Assembly (NCBI GenBank): GCA_022843085.1
Contig: JALHOI010000182.1
Span: 1 to 6,661, forward strand
DNA length: 6,661 nt
Source of the DNA: Pseudobdellovibrionaceae bacterium
GTDB taxonomy: Bacteria; Bdellovibrionota; Bdellovibrionia; Bdellovibrionales; JAMPXM01
Direction of reading: 5' to 3'
Shown here piece after piece: positions 1 through 5,945 of the stretch. Position numbers and translations under genes: made by a program. Numbering within the stretch: position 1 is the stretch's first letter; each line of letters starts with the position of its first letter. Below the pieces are notes generated by a model. The model saw nothing but the letters and a program-made list of their open reading frames with translations. It was not told where the DNA came from and ran no database searches.

Positions 1-701
1 TCGGCGAGAAGAGCACCCGTGCGACCGGTCGATGTATTTGTGATCGAGCGTACAGGATCAATCGGCTCGGACGTTCCGCCTGAAGTGATTAAAATTCGTC
101 GCGGGCGCCGAAAGGCGCGCTCATCTGGCGATTCGACCACGGGGTGTTGAGTAGGTTTCGCTGGAAGTCGTCGCACGATCTCGCTCAAGAGAAGGTCCGA
201 ATCGAGAAGCTTTCCGTCTCCGACTTCGCCGCACGCGAGCACTCCCGACGCGGTCTCAAGAATTTCGCACCCCATGGCTCGCAATTTTTCTACAGAGGCT
301 CGCGTGATTGGGTGATGATACATCTTTGTGTTCATGGCGGGCGCAATCAGCCACGGTTTTGCGAAGTCATGAGCGAGAAAGGACGTCGTGATCAAATCGT
401 CACCGATTCCCCCGGCAAGCTTGTTAATCGTGTTCGCCGTCGCAGGGCACACGATCGCGAGATCGGCCCAGCGAATCAGATTGATGTGAGCCATATGAGC
501 GCCGGCGCCAAACATTGCTTTGCGAACGGCTCGCCCAGTGAGCCCTTCAATCGTAGCCTCGCCGACAAACTTAAGTGCCCAGGGGCTTGCAACAACTTCG
601 ACCTCAGTACCTGCTTGAACGAGGCGCGATATGACGTGACAGACTTTGTATGCGGCGATCGAGCCACTCATCATGATCAGAACTCGGGCCCGGCGGCTCA
701 T
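1..701 (-). CDS. coaBC: CoaBC, bifunctional phosphopantothenoylcysteine decarboxylase / phosphopantothenate-cysteine ligase (C-terminal part outside window)
   Basis: Makes 4'-phosphopantetheine for coenzyme A: the CoaB half joins cysteine to 4'-phosphopantothenate using CTP, and the FMN-dependent CoaC half decarboxylates the product. Translating the minus strand from the ATG at 699-701 gives 233 open residues to the window edge. Residues 1 to about 180 are the CoaC flavoprotein: GSIAAYK at 13-19, the likely catalytic His72 in AHINL, APAMNTKM at 120-127 (the PAMN motif), and GVLACGEVGDGK at 153-164 with the probable catalytic Cys157. The CoaB domain opens at about 201 with LITSGGTSEPIDPVRSITN, a hallmark of the family. 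Full-length proteins have about 400 residues, so roughly the last 170 are missing because of the window edge, not a mutation. The ATG overlaps the panC stop as ATGA, so it is the last visible gene of the pantothenate operon and is probably translationally coupled. The identification is firm. Confidence 0.95.
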   Translation of the reverse strand, partial: MSRRARVLIMMSGSIAAYKVCHVISRLVQAGTEVEVVASPWALKFVGEATIEGLTGRAVRKAMFGAGAHMAHINLIRWADLAIVCPATANTINKLAGGIGDDLITTSFLAHDFAKPWLIAPAMNTKMYHHPITRASVEKLRAMGCEILETASGVLACGEVGDGKLLDSDLLLSEIVRRLPAKPTQHPVVESPDERAFRRPRRILITSGGTSEPIDPVRSITNTSTGRTGALLA

Positions 702-1498
702 ACTTCACCTGTCACATTGTCGATCAGCCGCACGTCACCAAGAAAGACAGCGCCAAACCGACGGTGCTTCGTAGGCTCTCCAATCGCGTGGTCTTCGACA
801 TAATCAACTTTGAACCCGAGCTCTTCAAGCTGCACACGGGCTGAGGCAGGCGATTCACCGCGGGCCAACGACTCGGTCAGCACCTTCGCAAATTGCGGCG
901 CGGTCTTTCTTTCAACCTGCGAAAGCCTGATGTTTCGCGAACTCATGGCAAGACCGTCGGCTTCGCGTAGTGTGGGACAACCGATGACTTGGGTATTTAG
1001 AAACAAGGCTTTTGCCATTTGTCGTATCAGCTCGAGCTGTTGAAAGTCTTTTTCGCCGAAGTATGCGCGAGTCGCTTGTGCGATGTGGAAAAGCTTGAGG
1101 ACAACAGTCAAGACTCCGTCGAAGTGACCTGGCCGATGAGCTCCGCACAAGACTTTTGAAAACTTCGATTCGGTGACTCGATACCGATAGTCGTCGGGGT
1201 ACATCATCTCGCGATTCGGAGTCAGAATGTGATCGCAGCCGGCAGACTTTGCGAGCGCAATGTCTTGCTCGAGCATCGCGGGATACTTTTTTAGATCGTC
1301 GGGGTTGTCGAACTGCGTCGGATTGACAAATATGCTGAGAAGCACGACGTCGTTTTCAGCCCGGGCCTTTTTTAAAAGAGACAAGTGCCCCTCGTGAAGT
1401 GCCCCCATCGTGGGAACAAATCCAATCGACCGCTGGCTCGAGGTATTTTTATGTCGCTCGACGAGCCAGGTGTCGAGAGTCGCATGCACCGTGATCAT
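698..1498 (-). CDS. panC: Pantothenate synthetase (pantoate-beta-alanine ligase)
   Basis: Condenses pantoate with beta-alanine to pantothenate, with ATP cleaved to AMP through a pantoyl-adenylate; cytosolic. The 266 residues show the family signatures in order: VPTMGALHEGH at 28-38, containing the HxGH nucleotide-binding motif (His35, His38); FVNPTQF at 57-63, with the pantoate-binding Gln62; RPGHFDGVLTVV at 122-133; GEKDFQQL at 148-155; and READGLAMSSRN at 178-189, containing the KMSKS-like SSRN loop. The length is slightly below the usual 280 or so, the C-terminal dimerisation domain being compact but present. The ATG overlaps the panB stop by ATGA, and its own TGA overlaps the coaBC start in the same way. 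Three family motifs match closely, so the function is well supported. No panD (source of beta-alanine) is visible in the window. Confidence 0.97.
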   Translation of the reverse strand: MITVHATLDTWLVERHKNTSSQRSIGFVPTMGALHEGHLSLLKKARAENDVVLLSIFVNPTQFDNPDDLKKYPAMLEQDIALAKSAGCDHILTPNREMMYPDDYRYRVTESKFSKVLCGAHRPGHFDGVLTVVLKLFHIAQATRAYFGEKDFQQLELIRQMAKALFLNTQVIGCPTLREADGLAMSSRNIRLSQVERKTAPQFAKVLTESLARGESPASARVQLEELGFKVDYVEDHAIGEPTKHRRFGAVFLGDVRLIDNVTGEV

Positions 1499-2286
1499 TG
1501 AAAAGTCTCGCCTGCGGCCGGAAACGATCGGTCTTTGACCGACGCATCGTAGCTGTCGAGCGCCGCTCGAAAGATTTCGGCCCCTTTTGCGAACGGCCGC
1601 ACGAACTTGGGCCGAAACTCAGTGTTCAAACCAAGCACGTCCTGAAAAACCAAAACTTGTCCGTTGCAATCAAGGCCTGCGCCGATTCCGATCGTCGGTA
1701 CGCTTCGTTCGAGCGTGATTTGTTTGGCGAGAGGTGACGGCATGCACTCGAGGACAATTGCAAACACGCCGCAAGCTTCAAGCAGCTTTGCCTGCGTGCG
1801 AATGTGTTCGGCCGCGGCGTCAGTTTTGCCTTGCACCTTGAAACCGCCGAACTGGTGTACCGACTGCGGCGTGAGCCCCAGGTGCCCCATGACGGGAACA
1901 CCGCTCTCAATGATGTGTTTAAAAACTTCAGTCGAACCGTCGATGCCTTCAATCTTCACGGCATTGGCCCCGGCTCGCATCACGCGCGCGACCACGTTCA
2001 TTGTTTGATCAAGACTACCCCGGTGGGCGAGAAACGGAAGGTCGGCCACCACAAACTTCTCAGGAGCTCCGCGCCGAACCGCCGCAACATGCATCTCAAT
2101 CATTTCAGGAGTCGCATTTAGCGTGTCTTTGAAACCGTGCATCGTCATTGCGACGCTGTCGCCAACGAGAATGCAGTCAACGTTCGACGCGCCCACAATC
2201 AGCGCACTGGTCGAGTCGTAGCAAGTTACCATCGAGATCAATCGCCCGGCCGATTTCGCGGCAGCAAATTCAAGAACGGTTTTCAT
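1495..2286 (-). CDS. panB: 3-methyl-2-oxobutanoate hydroxymethyltransferase (ketopantoate synthase)
   Basis: First committed step of pantothenate synthesis: transfers a hydroxymethyl group from 5,10-methylenetetrahydrofolate to 2-ketoisovalerate, giving ketopantoate. The enzyme is a cytosolic TIM barrel of the phosphoenolpyruvate/pyruvate superfamily. The 263 residues match the usual length. Visible motifs are MVTCYDS at 19-25, LVGDSVAMTMHG at 40-51 (metal-binding Asp43), VVADLPF at 79-85 (Asp82), AVKIEG at 109-114 (Lys111, Glu113), VMGHLGLTPQ at 132-141, FGGFKVQGK at 146-154, the catalytic-type Glu180 in LECMP, and PTIGIGAG at 197-204. These correspond to the metal and substrate ligands Asp45, Asp84, Lys112 and Glu181 of the E. 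coli enzyme. It overlaps panC downstream and the DUF2520 gene upstream, each by ATGA, so it sits second in the operon. The identification is firm. Confidence 0.97.
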   Translation of the reverse strand: MKTVLEFAAAKSAGRLISMVTCYDSTSALIVGASNVDCILVGDSVAMTMHGFKDTLNATPEMIEMHVAAVRRGAPEKFVVADLPFLAHRGSLDQTMNVVARVMRAGANAVKIEGIDGSTEVFKHIIESGVPVMGHLGLTPQSVHQFGGFKVQGKTDAAAEHIRTQAKLLEACGVFAIVLECMPSPLAKQITLERSVPTIGIGAGLDCNGQVLVFQDVLGLNTEFRPKFVRPFAKGAEIFRAALDSYDASVKDRSFPAAGETFQ

Positions 2287-3068
2287 TTCTTAAGCCTTTC
2301 GGTTCGAAACAAATCGGCGAACGCATCGTAGATTTTTAACAGCGGGGCTTCAAAATGCGTAGCCAACGCCGAGCGGTGCGAGTCGAGAGTTTCGGTGTCG
2401 TCTCGCAGAAGTGGCCCCGTCAGAACGGATCGACCCGTGGCCTCATCAAGATTTTTAAAAATTTGTCGTCGATAAGCACCGAGCACTCCGGGTGGCAGCG
2501 CCAGTTCAGTTTGAAAACGAGAACCGACAGTTTCCCACAAAAGCACCGTGAAGTTTCCCGCCGCCGCGCACAACGCGTGATAGTAGGCCCGTGCAGACGG
2601 CTTAAGACGAAAGCTATCATTTATGAACCCGGGCAGAAGTTCTGTTAGTTCAGGCCCCTCAAGATCGAGTGCGAAAGGAACTTTCGAAAACCAAACGTAG
2701 GTGTGAGGACCCTGCCCATCAAAAGTCATAAGTGGGTGAGCGGCGTGCACGCCATGTAGAGTCGGCAGACTTCCCGCAAAATGCACAACCGTTCGATTCC
2801 TGAAACTGGGTTGATTTTCTTTGATGAAGCTTTCAAGAGCTTGGTCAGTGATCGCAAGCCAGATGTGGGTCGCTTTCGATTCTTCCACCGCCAAGGCTAA
2901 CGACACGTGATTTTTTCTCGACCACCGCGAGACCGACTGGACGGCCGGCCGAATGGTCGCCTGCGAGGCGCCGGGTGGTGGGAAGTCGGTGGCGTGCAGG
3001 ACGTCCCACAAAGTTTTTGCGAGACGGCCGTCGCCGACAATCATGATTCGAGCCGGTACCTGTCCCAT
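2283..3068 (-). CDS. Rossmann-fold / DUF2520 protein (COG5495), probable PanG-type ketopantoate reductase
   Basis: First gene of the pantothenate operon, 261 residues. Seen: an N-terminal Rossmann nucleotide-binding motif, RIMIVGDGRLAKTL at 7-20 (G12, G14, A17); a strand ending in LAITDQAL; VVHFAGSLPTLHGVHAAHPL, which matches the conserved HxxG...HPL stretch of the family; then a helical C-terminal half with ARAYYHALCAAAGNF and LTGPLLRDDTETLDSH, the usual DUF2520 signature (LTGP..RGD..T...H). Known: proteins of this Rossmann-like + DUF2520 type resemble ketopantoate and pyrroline-5-carboxylate reductases, and, from memory, the ketopantoate reductase PanG of Francisella is of this kind. Inferred: it reduces ketopantoate to pantoate with NAD(P)H, filling the step between PanB and PanC. 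A different 2-ketoacid or imine reductase remains possible. The ATG at 3066-3068 follows a strong ribosome binding site, so the start is secure. The family is certain; the reaction is probable. Confidence 0.85.
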   Translation of the reverse strand: MGQVPARIMIVGDGRLAKTLWDVLHATDFPPPGASQATIRPAVQSVSRWSRKNHVSLALAVEESKATHIWLAITDQALESFIKENQPSFRNRTVVHFAGSLPTLHGVHAAHPLMTFDGQGPHTYVWFSKVPFALDLEGPELTELLPGFINDSFRLKPSARAYYHALCAAAGNFTVLLWETVGSRFQTELALPPGVLGAYRRQIFKNLDEATGRSVLTGPLLRDDTETLDSHRSALATHFEAPLLKIYDAFADLFRTERLKK

Positions 3069-3076
3069 GGATCAAG

Positions 3077-3082
3077 TCCTCT
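3077..3082 (-). promoter_or_regulatory. Ribosome binding site of the panG-like gene
   Basis: On the minus strand the sequence AGAGGA lies 8 bases before the ATG at 3066-3068, a good match to the Shine-Dalgarno consensus at normal spacing. It fixes the start of the first operon gene. The three downstream genes instead start inside the stop codon of the gene before, so this may be the main ribosome entry site for the operon. Confidence 0.7.
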
Positions 3083-3165
3083 TTCAGTTCTTTGTCGTAG
3101 CGCCGACTCGGTAGCTGGACAATCTATTTCAATGTGAACTGTTTCGGCTGCTAAGCGTTGACCTC

Positions 3166-3188
3166 AGCGGCTTCGCAAGCTACCCGCT
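3166..3188 (+). repeat. Imperfect hairpin abutting the start of the plus-strand gene
   Basis: AGCGG at 3166-3170 pairs with CCGCT at 3184-3188, and inside it CTT at 3171-3173 pairs with AAG at 3177-3179 around a CGC loop, leaving a four-base bulge at 3180-3183. The structure ends one base before the AGGA (3189-3192) that precedes the gene at 3193. In the plus-strand RNA it could affect access to the ribosome binding region. An eight-pair stem with a bulge can arise by chance. Confidence 0.35.
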
Positions 3189-3192
3189 AGGA

Positions 3193-4116
3193 ATGAATAA
3201 AGTGACACCGACGCCTGAAACGGCCCCGGCGAAATCAGCCGACGGCTCTTTGAACGGTCCTATGACGGACGGCCCGCTGAAATACACAAAATATGGAATA
3301 GCTTTCGGCCTGGTCACGATGATGGTTGGCGTCGTCGCGACTCTGCTCTACGGATATAGGCCCGCACCCGTGCGAATTATGAAGCCGTCTTTTTTTGAAA
3401 CCCCCGACCAAATCGGCGCAGTGGCGCTCAAGCGATTCTATGTTCCGCTGGCTAAAGAGAAAATCGTAGTACTTGGACTTCCGACAAACCGAGATTGGGC
3501 GGCACCGATCGCGACTGGATTTATGATTGCGGCCTCGCAGAATTCGAGAAAATTCACCCGCGTGATTATCGACGATAAAATGCCGGTTGAGACGAGAGAT
3601 CAGATTCGCGCGGTGGCCCCAAACCTGATCGAACTCAACACAAACACCGGCACTCTTGCTGAACTTACCGACGCGCTCAACGCCGGGCTCGCGGCGAACG
3701 AGCTGATTCTTGTCATCGTGCCGAACCTCTACTCGACGCATCTCTTGCCAGGCAACGCGATATCGCGACTCGAGCAAATCATGGCCACCGGTGGCGTCGC
3801 CGACGGAGTACCAAAAGATGCCGCAAGCGTCGGCAGCTCGGCGTCGCTTTTTTCGCTGACAGTGGGTCCGTTGGCGCTCGAAGCTTCACAAGAAAAAGAA
3901 TTGGATCCGATCTGCATGGGCTCTGAGCGCGACGGTTCGGGTACAGCGGACTTGGGTTGTGCGATCGCTCAAGCCGGTCGGTATTTTTATCGCAAGCGCA
4001 TTCTTGATAAAGAGCCCAACGCGCGCGATCGCTTTACAGCGATCATGCAGTCGCCCAAAGCGAATGATTTTCTACTACTCGTTCGGCAACCGCAGAACTT
4101 TGGAAAAAAACTTTAA
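3193..4116 (+). CDS. Hypothetical protein with one N-terminal transmembrane segment
   Basis: I do not recognise this 307-residue protein. Residues 1-33 are a Pro/Ala/Thr-rich hydrophilic tail; 35-55 (from YGIAFGL to LLYGY) form one hydrophobic helix; the remaining 250 residues are soluble. The helix is too far from the N-terminus and lacks a cleavage-type end, so it looks like a signal anchor with the large domain outside the cytoplasm (inferred; the charge difference across it is small). The soluble part alternates strands and helices: KIVVLGLPTNRDW at 90-102, FTRVIIDDKMP at 121-131, ELILVIVPNLY at 170-180. Two cysteines, Cys241 and Cys256, could form a disulphide if exported. Composition and codon use match the neighbours, supporting a real gene. 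The ATG at 3193 has AGGA touching it, too close to act as its binding site; the GTG at 3202, nine bases after AGGA, is a plausible alternative start and would shorten the protein by three residues. Confidence 0.75.
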   Translation: MNKVTPTPETAPAKSADGSLNGPMTDGPLKYTKYGIAFGLVTMMVGVVATLLYGYRPAPVRIMKPSFFETPDQIGAVALKRFYVPLAKEKIVVLGLPTNRDWAAPIATGFMIAASQNSRKFTRVIIDDKMPVETRDQIRAVAPNLIELNTNTGTLAELTDALNAGLAANELILVIVPNLYSTHLLPGNAISRLEQIMATGGVADGVPKDAASVGSSASLFSLTVGPLALEASQEKELDPICMGSERDGSGTADLGCAIAQAGRYFYRKRILDKEPNARDRFTAIMQSPKANDFLLLVRQPQNFGKKL

Positions 4117-4140
4117 GCCCTTACAACTCGCGCCGGCTTA
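4104..4140 (-). terminator. Possible intrinsic terminator of the nucleotidase transcript, inside convergent gene ends
   Basis: TAAGCC at 4114-4119 and GGCTTA at 4135-4140 are perfect inverted copies with a 15-base loop. Each arm contains the TAA stop codon of one of the two convergent genes. Read on the minus strand, the hairpin is followed after three bases by seven T (the A run at 4104-4110), the layout of a rho-independent terminator. The plus-strand direction lacks a T run. The six-pair stem is short and the loop long, so the call is tentative. Confidence 0.4.
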
Positions 4141-5580
4141 GTCGAGTCCCAACGCAAGCTCGTGCGCCAGCGGACGGCGCGACGCGCGGAAGTACGTTCT
4201 CGGCGAGTAGTCCAAGAGATCGCTAAGTTTCGGCATGTAGACGCACGCATAGCGATCGACCTGGGTGGCGAAGTAGCTTTCTTCGTTGCCTGCCCGCATG
4301 ATTTCGCCCCAATGCGGGTTAAAGACGCTCTGTTGTTTCTTGATGTTTTGAGAAATGACCTTATCGATATCAGAAATCTGATTCTGAAGTTCTTGAACCC
4401 GCGACTCATTTGAATCATCCGACGCTTCAATTCGTTTCGTGATCAAGTCGACAAGCTGCCGTTCTAGCGGTTCTTTTTTGTCCATCAACGCGCCGATCTC
4501 TTTCGAGAAAGGTTGAGCTTTCTTGTAGTTTTCAATTTCAGAATCGAGCTCTTCAACGACCAGGGCTGTGCGCCAGTTACAATCTTTTTTCAGCCGCAGA
4601 ATGTCGCCGTAAATATGGTCGCCGATGTACACGATATCATCGCCTTCGACGCCAAGATCTTTTGCAAACTTAGCGGCGCCCCCACCTTGGTAAAGGCCGG
4701 GCTTCAAGGACTCGTCGAAATTTGTCATGGCACCGGTCTGGCCGTCGACTTTCAGGAAGCGCAATGTGTCCCAAAAAAATCGAGGCTTTTGTGCGAGTGT
4801 CACAACGTACTCGAACACCTCTGTCCAATCTTTATGATCTTTCAAAAACGGGTTGATCGCGTAGTCGAGTAACAGCTTCGAGTATGCGAAGTCTGAATTT
4901 GTGACGATGAAAAACTTTTTGTCGTGCTTTTTGAATCGTTCAATTCCCCGAACGACATCGGGATCTTTGATGATGTATTTGTCGAGATTGCGCGCGACTT
5001 CGTTCTTCAGCGAGCCGTCTCGGTGGGACAGATCGAGCATCTCGATGACGTCGAGCGAAATAGTTTCATAGTCGGGCAGAGTCTCTCCCGCCGGAGAATC
5101 TTTAATTTCAACCAGCTGCGCATAGAGGGTCGCGACCGACAACGAGAACGCCGTATCGATCGCTGCATACGCGTTGGCGTCAGAAAGATCGATGTACGTC
5201 GACTTATACAATTTTTGCTGTTGTTGAAAATCGATCGGCTTTGTTCCGTGATAGCTTGCGCGAATTCCGCCATGTCGGCTGACCTTCAGTAAGTTTCCCT
5301 TTTTCTTGTCGATAACCAGACCGCGCACGGCGAGGTTGACGTCAAACTTTAGATTCAGGACTGCGGCCGGATAGTTTTTTTGCTCGACCAGTTTTTTGCA
5401 CATTGTTTGATGTGAAAGCTCTTCGAACGCGTGTGAATGGTAGCGAACGAGAGTGTGGTCCATATCCAGACCGATAAACTTAATTTTCCGCATGTTGAGT
5501 GTTCGGTTGACGAAGACTTTCACGGAAGAATTTGAGTTTTGTGACAAAGCAGAGATCGCAGTTTGTTGTGCTAAAGACAT
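4138..5580 (-). CDS. HAD-IG family 5'-nucleotidase (cytosolic purine 5'-nucleotidase-like)
   Basis: A 480-residue haloacid-dehalogenase superfamily phosphatase of the HAD-IG 5'-nucleotidase family, related to eukaryotic cN-II, which removes phosphate from purine mononucleotides such as IMP and GMP. Seen: motif I FIGLDMDHTLVRY (Asp39 nucleophile, Asp41), motif II VTNSDF (Thr227), a probable motif III lysine in AQKPRFFWD (Lys265), and motif IV YIGDHIYGDIL (Asp321, Asp326). The C-terminal third has a charged, coiled-coil-like stretch at about 345-416, then the family's NPHWGEIMRAG and ATQVDRYA region. All catalytic motifs are intact. Start: the frame is open back to a TTG at 5614-5616 that overlaps the upstream stop as TTGA; ATG at 5602-5604 and GTG at 5521-5523 are also possible. 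I chose the ATG at 5578-5580 because AGGTGG lies 12 bases before it. The family usually begins near the VNRTLNM segment (residues 24-30), so the first 20 or so residues are unusual. The bacterial substrate is not known. Confidence 0.9.
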   Translation of the reverse strand: MSLAQQTAISALSQNSNSSVKVFVNRTLNMRKIKFIGLDMDHTLVRYHSHAFEELSHQTMCKKLVEQKNYPAAVLNLKFDVNLAVRGLVIDKKKGNLLKVSRHGGIRASYHGTKPIDFQQQQKLYKSTYIDLSDANAYAAIDTAFSLSVATLYAQLVEIKDSPAGETLPDYETISLDVIEMLDLSHRDGSLKNEVARNLDKYIIKDPDVVRGIERFKKHDKKFFIVTNSDFAYSKLLLDYAINPFLKDHKDWTEVFEYVVTLAQKPRFFWDTLRFLKVDGQTGAMTNFDESLKPGLYQGGGAAKFAKDLGVEGDDIVYIGDHIYGDILRLKKDCNWRTALVVEELDSEIENYKKAQPFSKEIGALMDKKEPLERQLVDLITKRIEASDDSNESRVQELQNQISDIDKVISQNIKKQQSVFNPHWGEIMRAGNEESYFATQVDRYACVYMPKLSDLLDYSPRTYFRASRRPLAHELALGLD

Positions 5581-5592
5581 AGAGCTTAGAAT

Positions 5593-5598
5593 CCACCT
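5593..5598 (-). promoter_or_regulatory. Candidate ribosome binding site of the nucleotidase
   Basis: AGGTGG on the minus strand, one mismatch from AGGAGG, ends 12 bases before the ATG at 5578-5580. The spacing is longer than ideal, but no other candidate start of this gene has a comparable site, so it decides the start chosen. Confidence 0.4.
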
Positions 5599-5612
5599 TT
5601 TCATTGGTTCGC

Positions 5613-5942
5613 TCAATCGCGCGCAGTGTCGAGCGTGCTGGCCATCGCCTTTTTTACAGTGGCAATCAGCTCGCGTTCGTTGGTTCCGCCGATCATAAAT
5701 GATTTAACGCGTCCCTCTGAATCGATGACAAAAGTTGCCGGCAACCCCATTGACCATCGTTTGTTTGGATCATCGCTGGAGAGTTCTTGCCATATTTCGA
5801 CAAATTTTTGTTGGTCGCCTTTGACCAGGGCGGATTCGAAACTGACTCCGGTTTCGATTAAAAATGAGCGCACAAGGTCTTCGTCGGCCTCGTTGTCAGC
5901 ACTGATCAAAAAGACCGGAGCAAGGCCCGACTTCTGAAATTT
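5613..5942 (-). CDS. TlpA/ResA-like thioredoxin-fold protein, C-terminal part only
   Basis: About 109 residues of a thioredoxin-fold protein that has lost its N-terminal part. Seen: a strand APVFLISADNE, a helical stretch (EDLVRSFLIETG), then GLPATFVIDSEGRV, the cis-proline loop and following strand typical of TlpA/ResA/AhpC-TSA-like proteins, and MIGGTNERELIATVKKAM, the last strand and helix. Family members usually carry a WCxxC active site near the start of the domain, often behind a signal peptide or lipobox; that part would lie upstream of 5942 and is absent. The frame runs to a TAA at 5958-5960 without an ATG. A TTG at 5907-5909 could be called as a start but would cut a core strand, so I treat the gene as 5'-truncated at the composition break near 5940. 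The likely role is extracytoplasmic thiol-disulphide exchange or peroxide handling. Its TGA at 5613-5615 abuts or overlaps the nucleotidase start, suggesting an operon. Confidence 0.7.
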   Translation of the reverse strand, partial: KFQKSGLAPVFLISADNEADEDLVRSFLIETGVSFESALVKGDQQKFVEIWQELSSDDPNKRWSMGLPATFVIDSEGRVKSFMIGGTNERELIATVKKAMASTLDTARD

Positions 5943-5945
5943 TGC
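5936..5945. other. Sequence join or rearrangement breakpoint
   Basis: Left of this point the minus strand reads as a thioredoxin-fold protein in GC-rich codons; right of it the plus strand reads as NadC in AT-rich codons. Both proteins lose their N-terminal parts here, head to head. Thioredoxin-type coding continues to about 5942 (KFQKSG), and NadC-type coding begins at about 5939-5950 (ILLAER), so the break lies within roughly ten bases. I see no repeat, transposase end or target duplication at it. Confidence 0.75.

Larger units (their letters stand above)
3069..3192. promoter_or_regulatory. Divergent intergenic region, presumed promoters for both directions
   Basis: The 124 bases separate the pantothenate operon (minus) from the membrane-protein gene (plus), so both upstream promoters should lie here or very near. 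I do not see a convincing sigma-70 pair on either strand. The best plus-strand candidate, TTGACC at 3158-3163, has a very poor -10 partner (TACCCG at 3181-3186), and the minus-strand ATAGATT near 3123-3129 lacks a good -35. The call rests on gene orientation, not on a recognised promoter. I see no riboswitch-like structure. Confidence 0.4.

Noticed and set aside
144..803. A 219-codon open frame on the plus strand
   Set aside because: It is antisense to coaBC and the end of panC, whose motifs are unmistakable. The product is Arg/His/Ser-rich with no recognisable domain, as expected of a shadow frame in GC-rich coding DNA.
1664..2121. Overlapping plus-strand frames of 105-114 codons opposite panB
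   Set aside because: They lie entirely within panB, which carries every catalytic residue; the frames have no ribosome binding site and low-complexity composition.
3158..3186. Sigma-70-like promoter TTGACC with a 17-base spacer
   Set aside because: The -35 box is good but the -10 box, TACCCG, matches only two of six consensus bases, and transcription would begin at the start codon itself.
3235..3777. A 180-codon minus-strand frame opposite the membrane-protein gene
   Set aside because: I compared both strands for this region. The plus-strand product has a proper membrane helix and ordinary amino acid composition, while the minus-strand product is rich in Arg, His and Cys. The plus strand is the coding one.
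4924..5292. A 122-codon plus-strand frame opposite the nucleotidase
   Set aside because: It is antisense to a gene with intact HAD motifs, has no recognisable domain and has an Arg-rich shadow composition.
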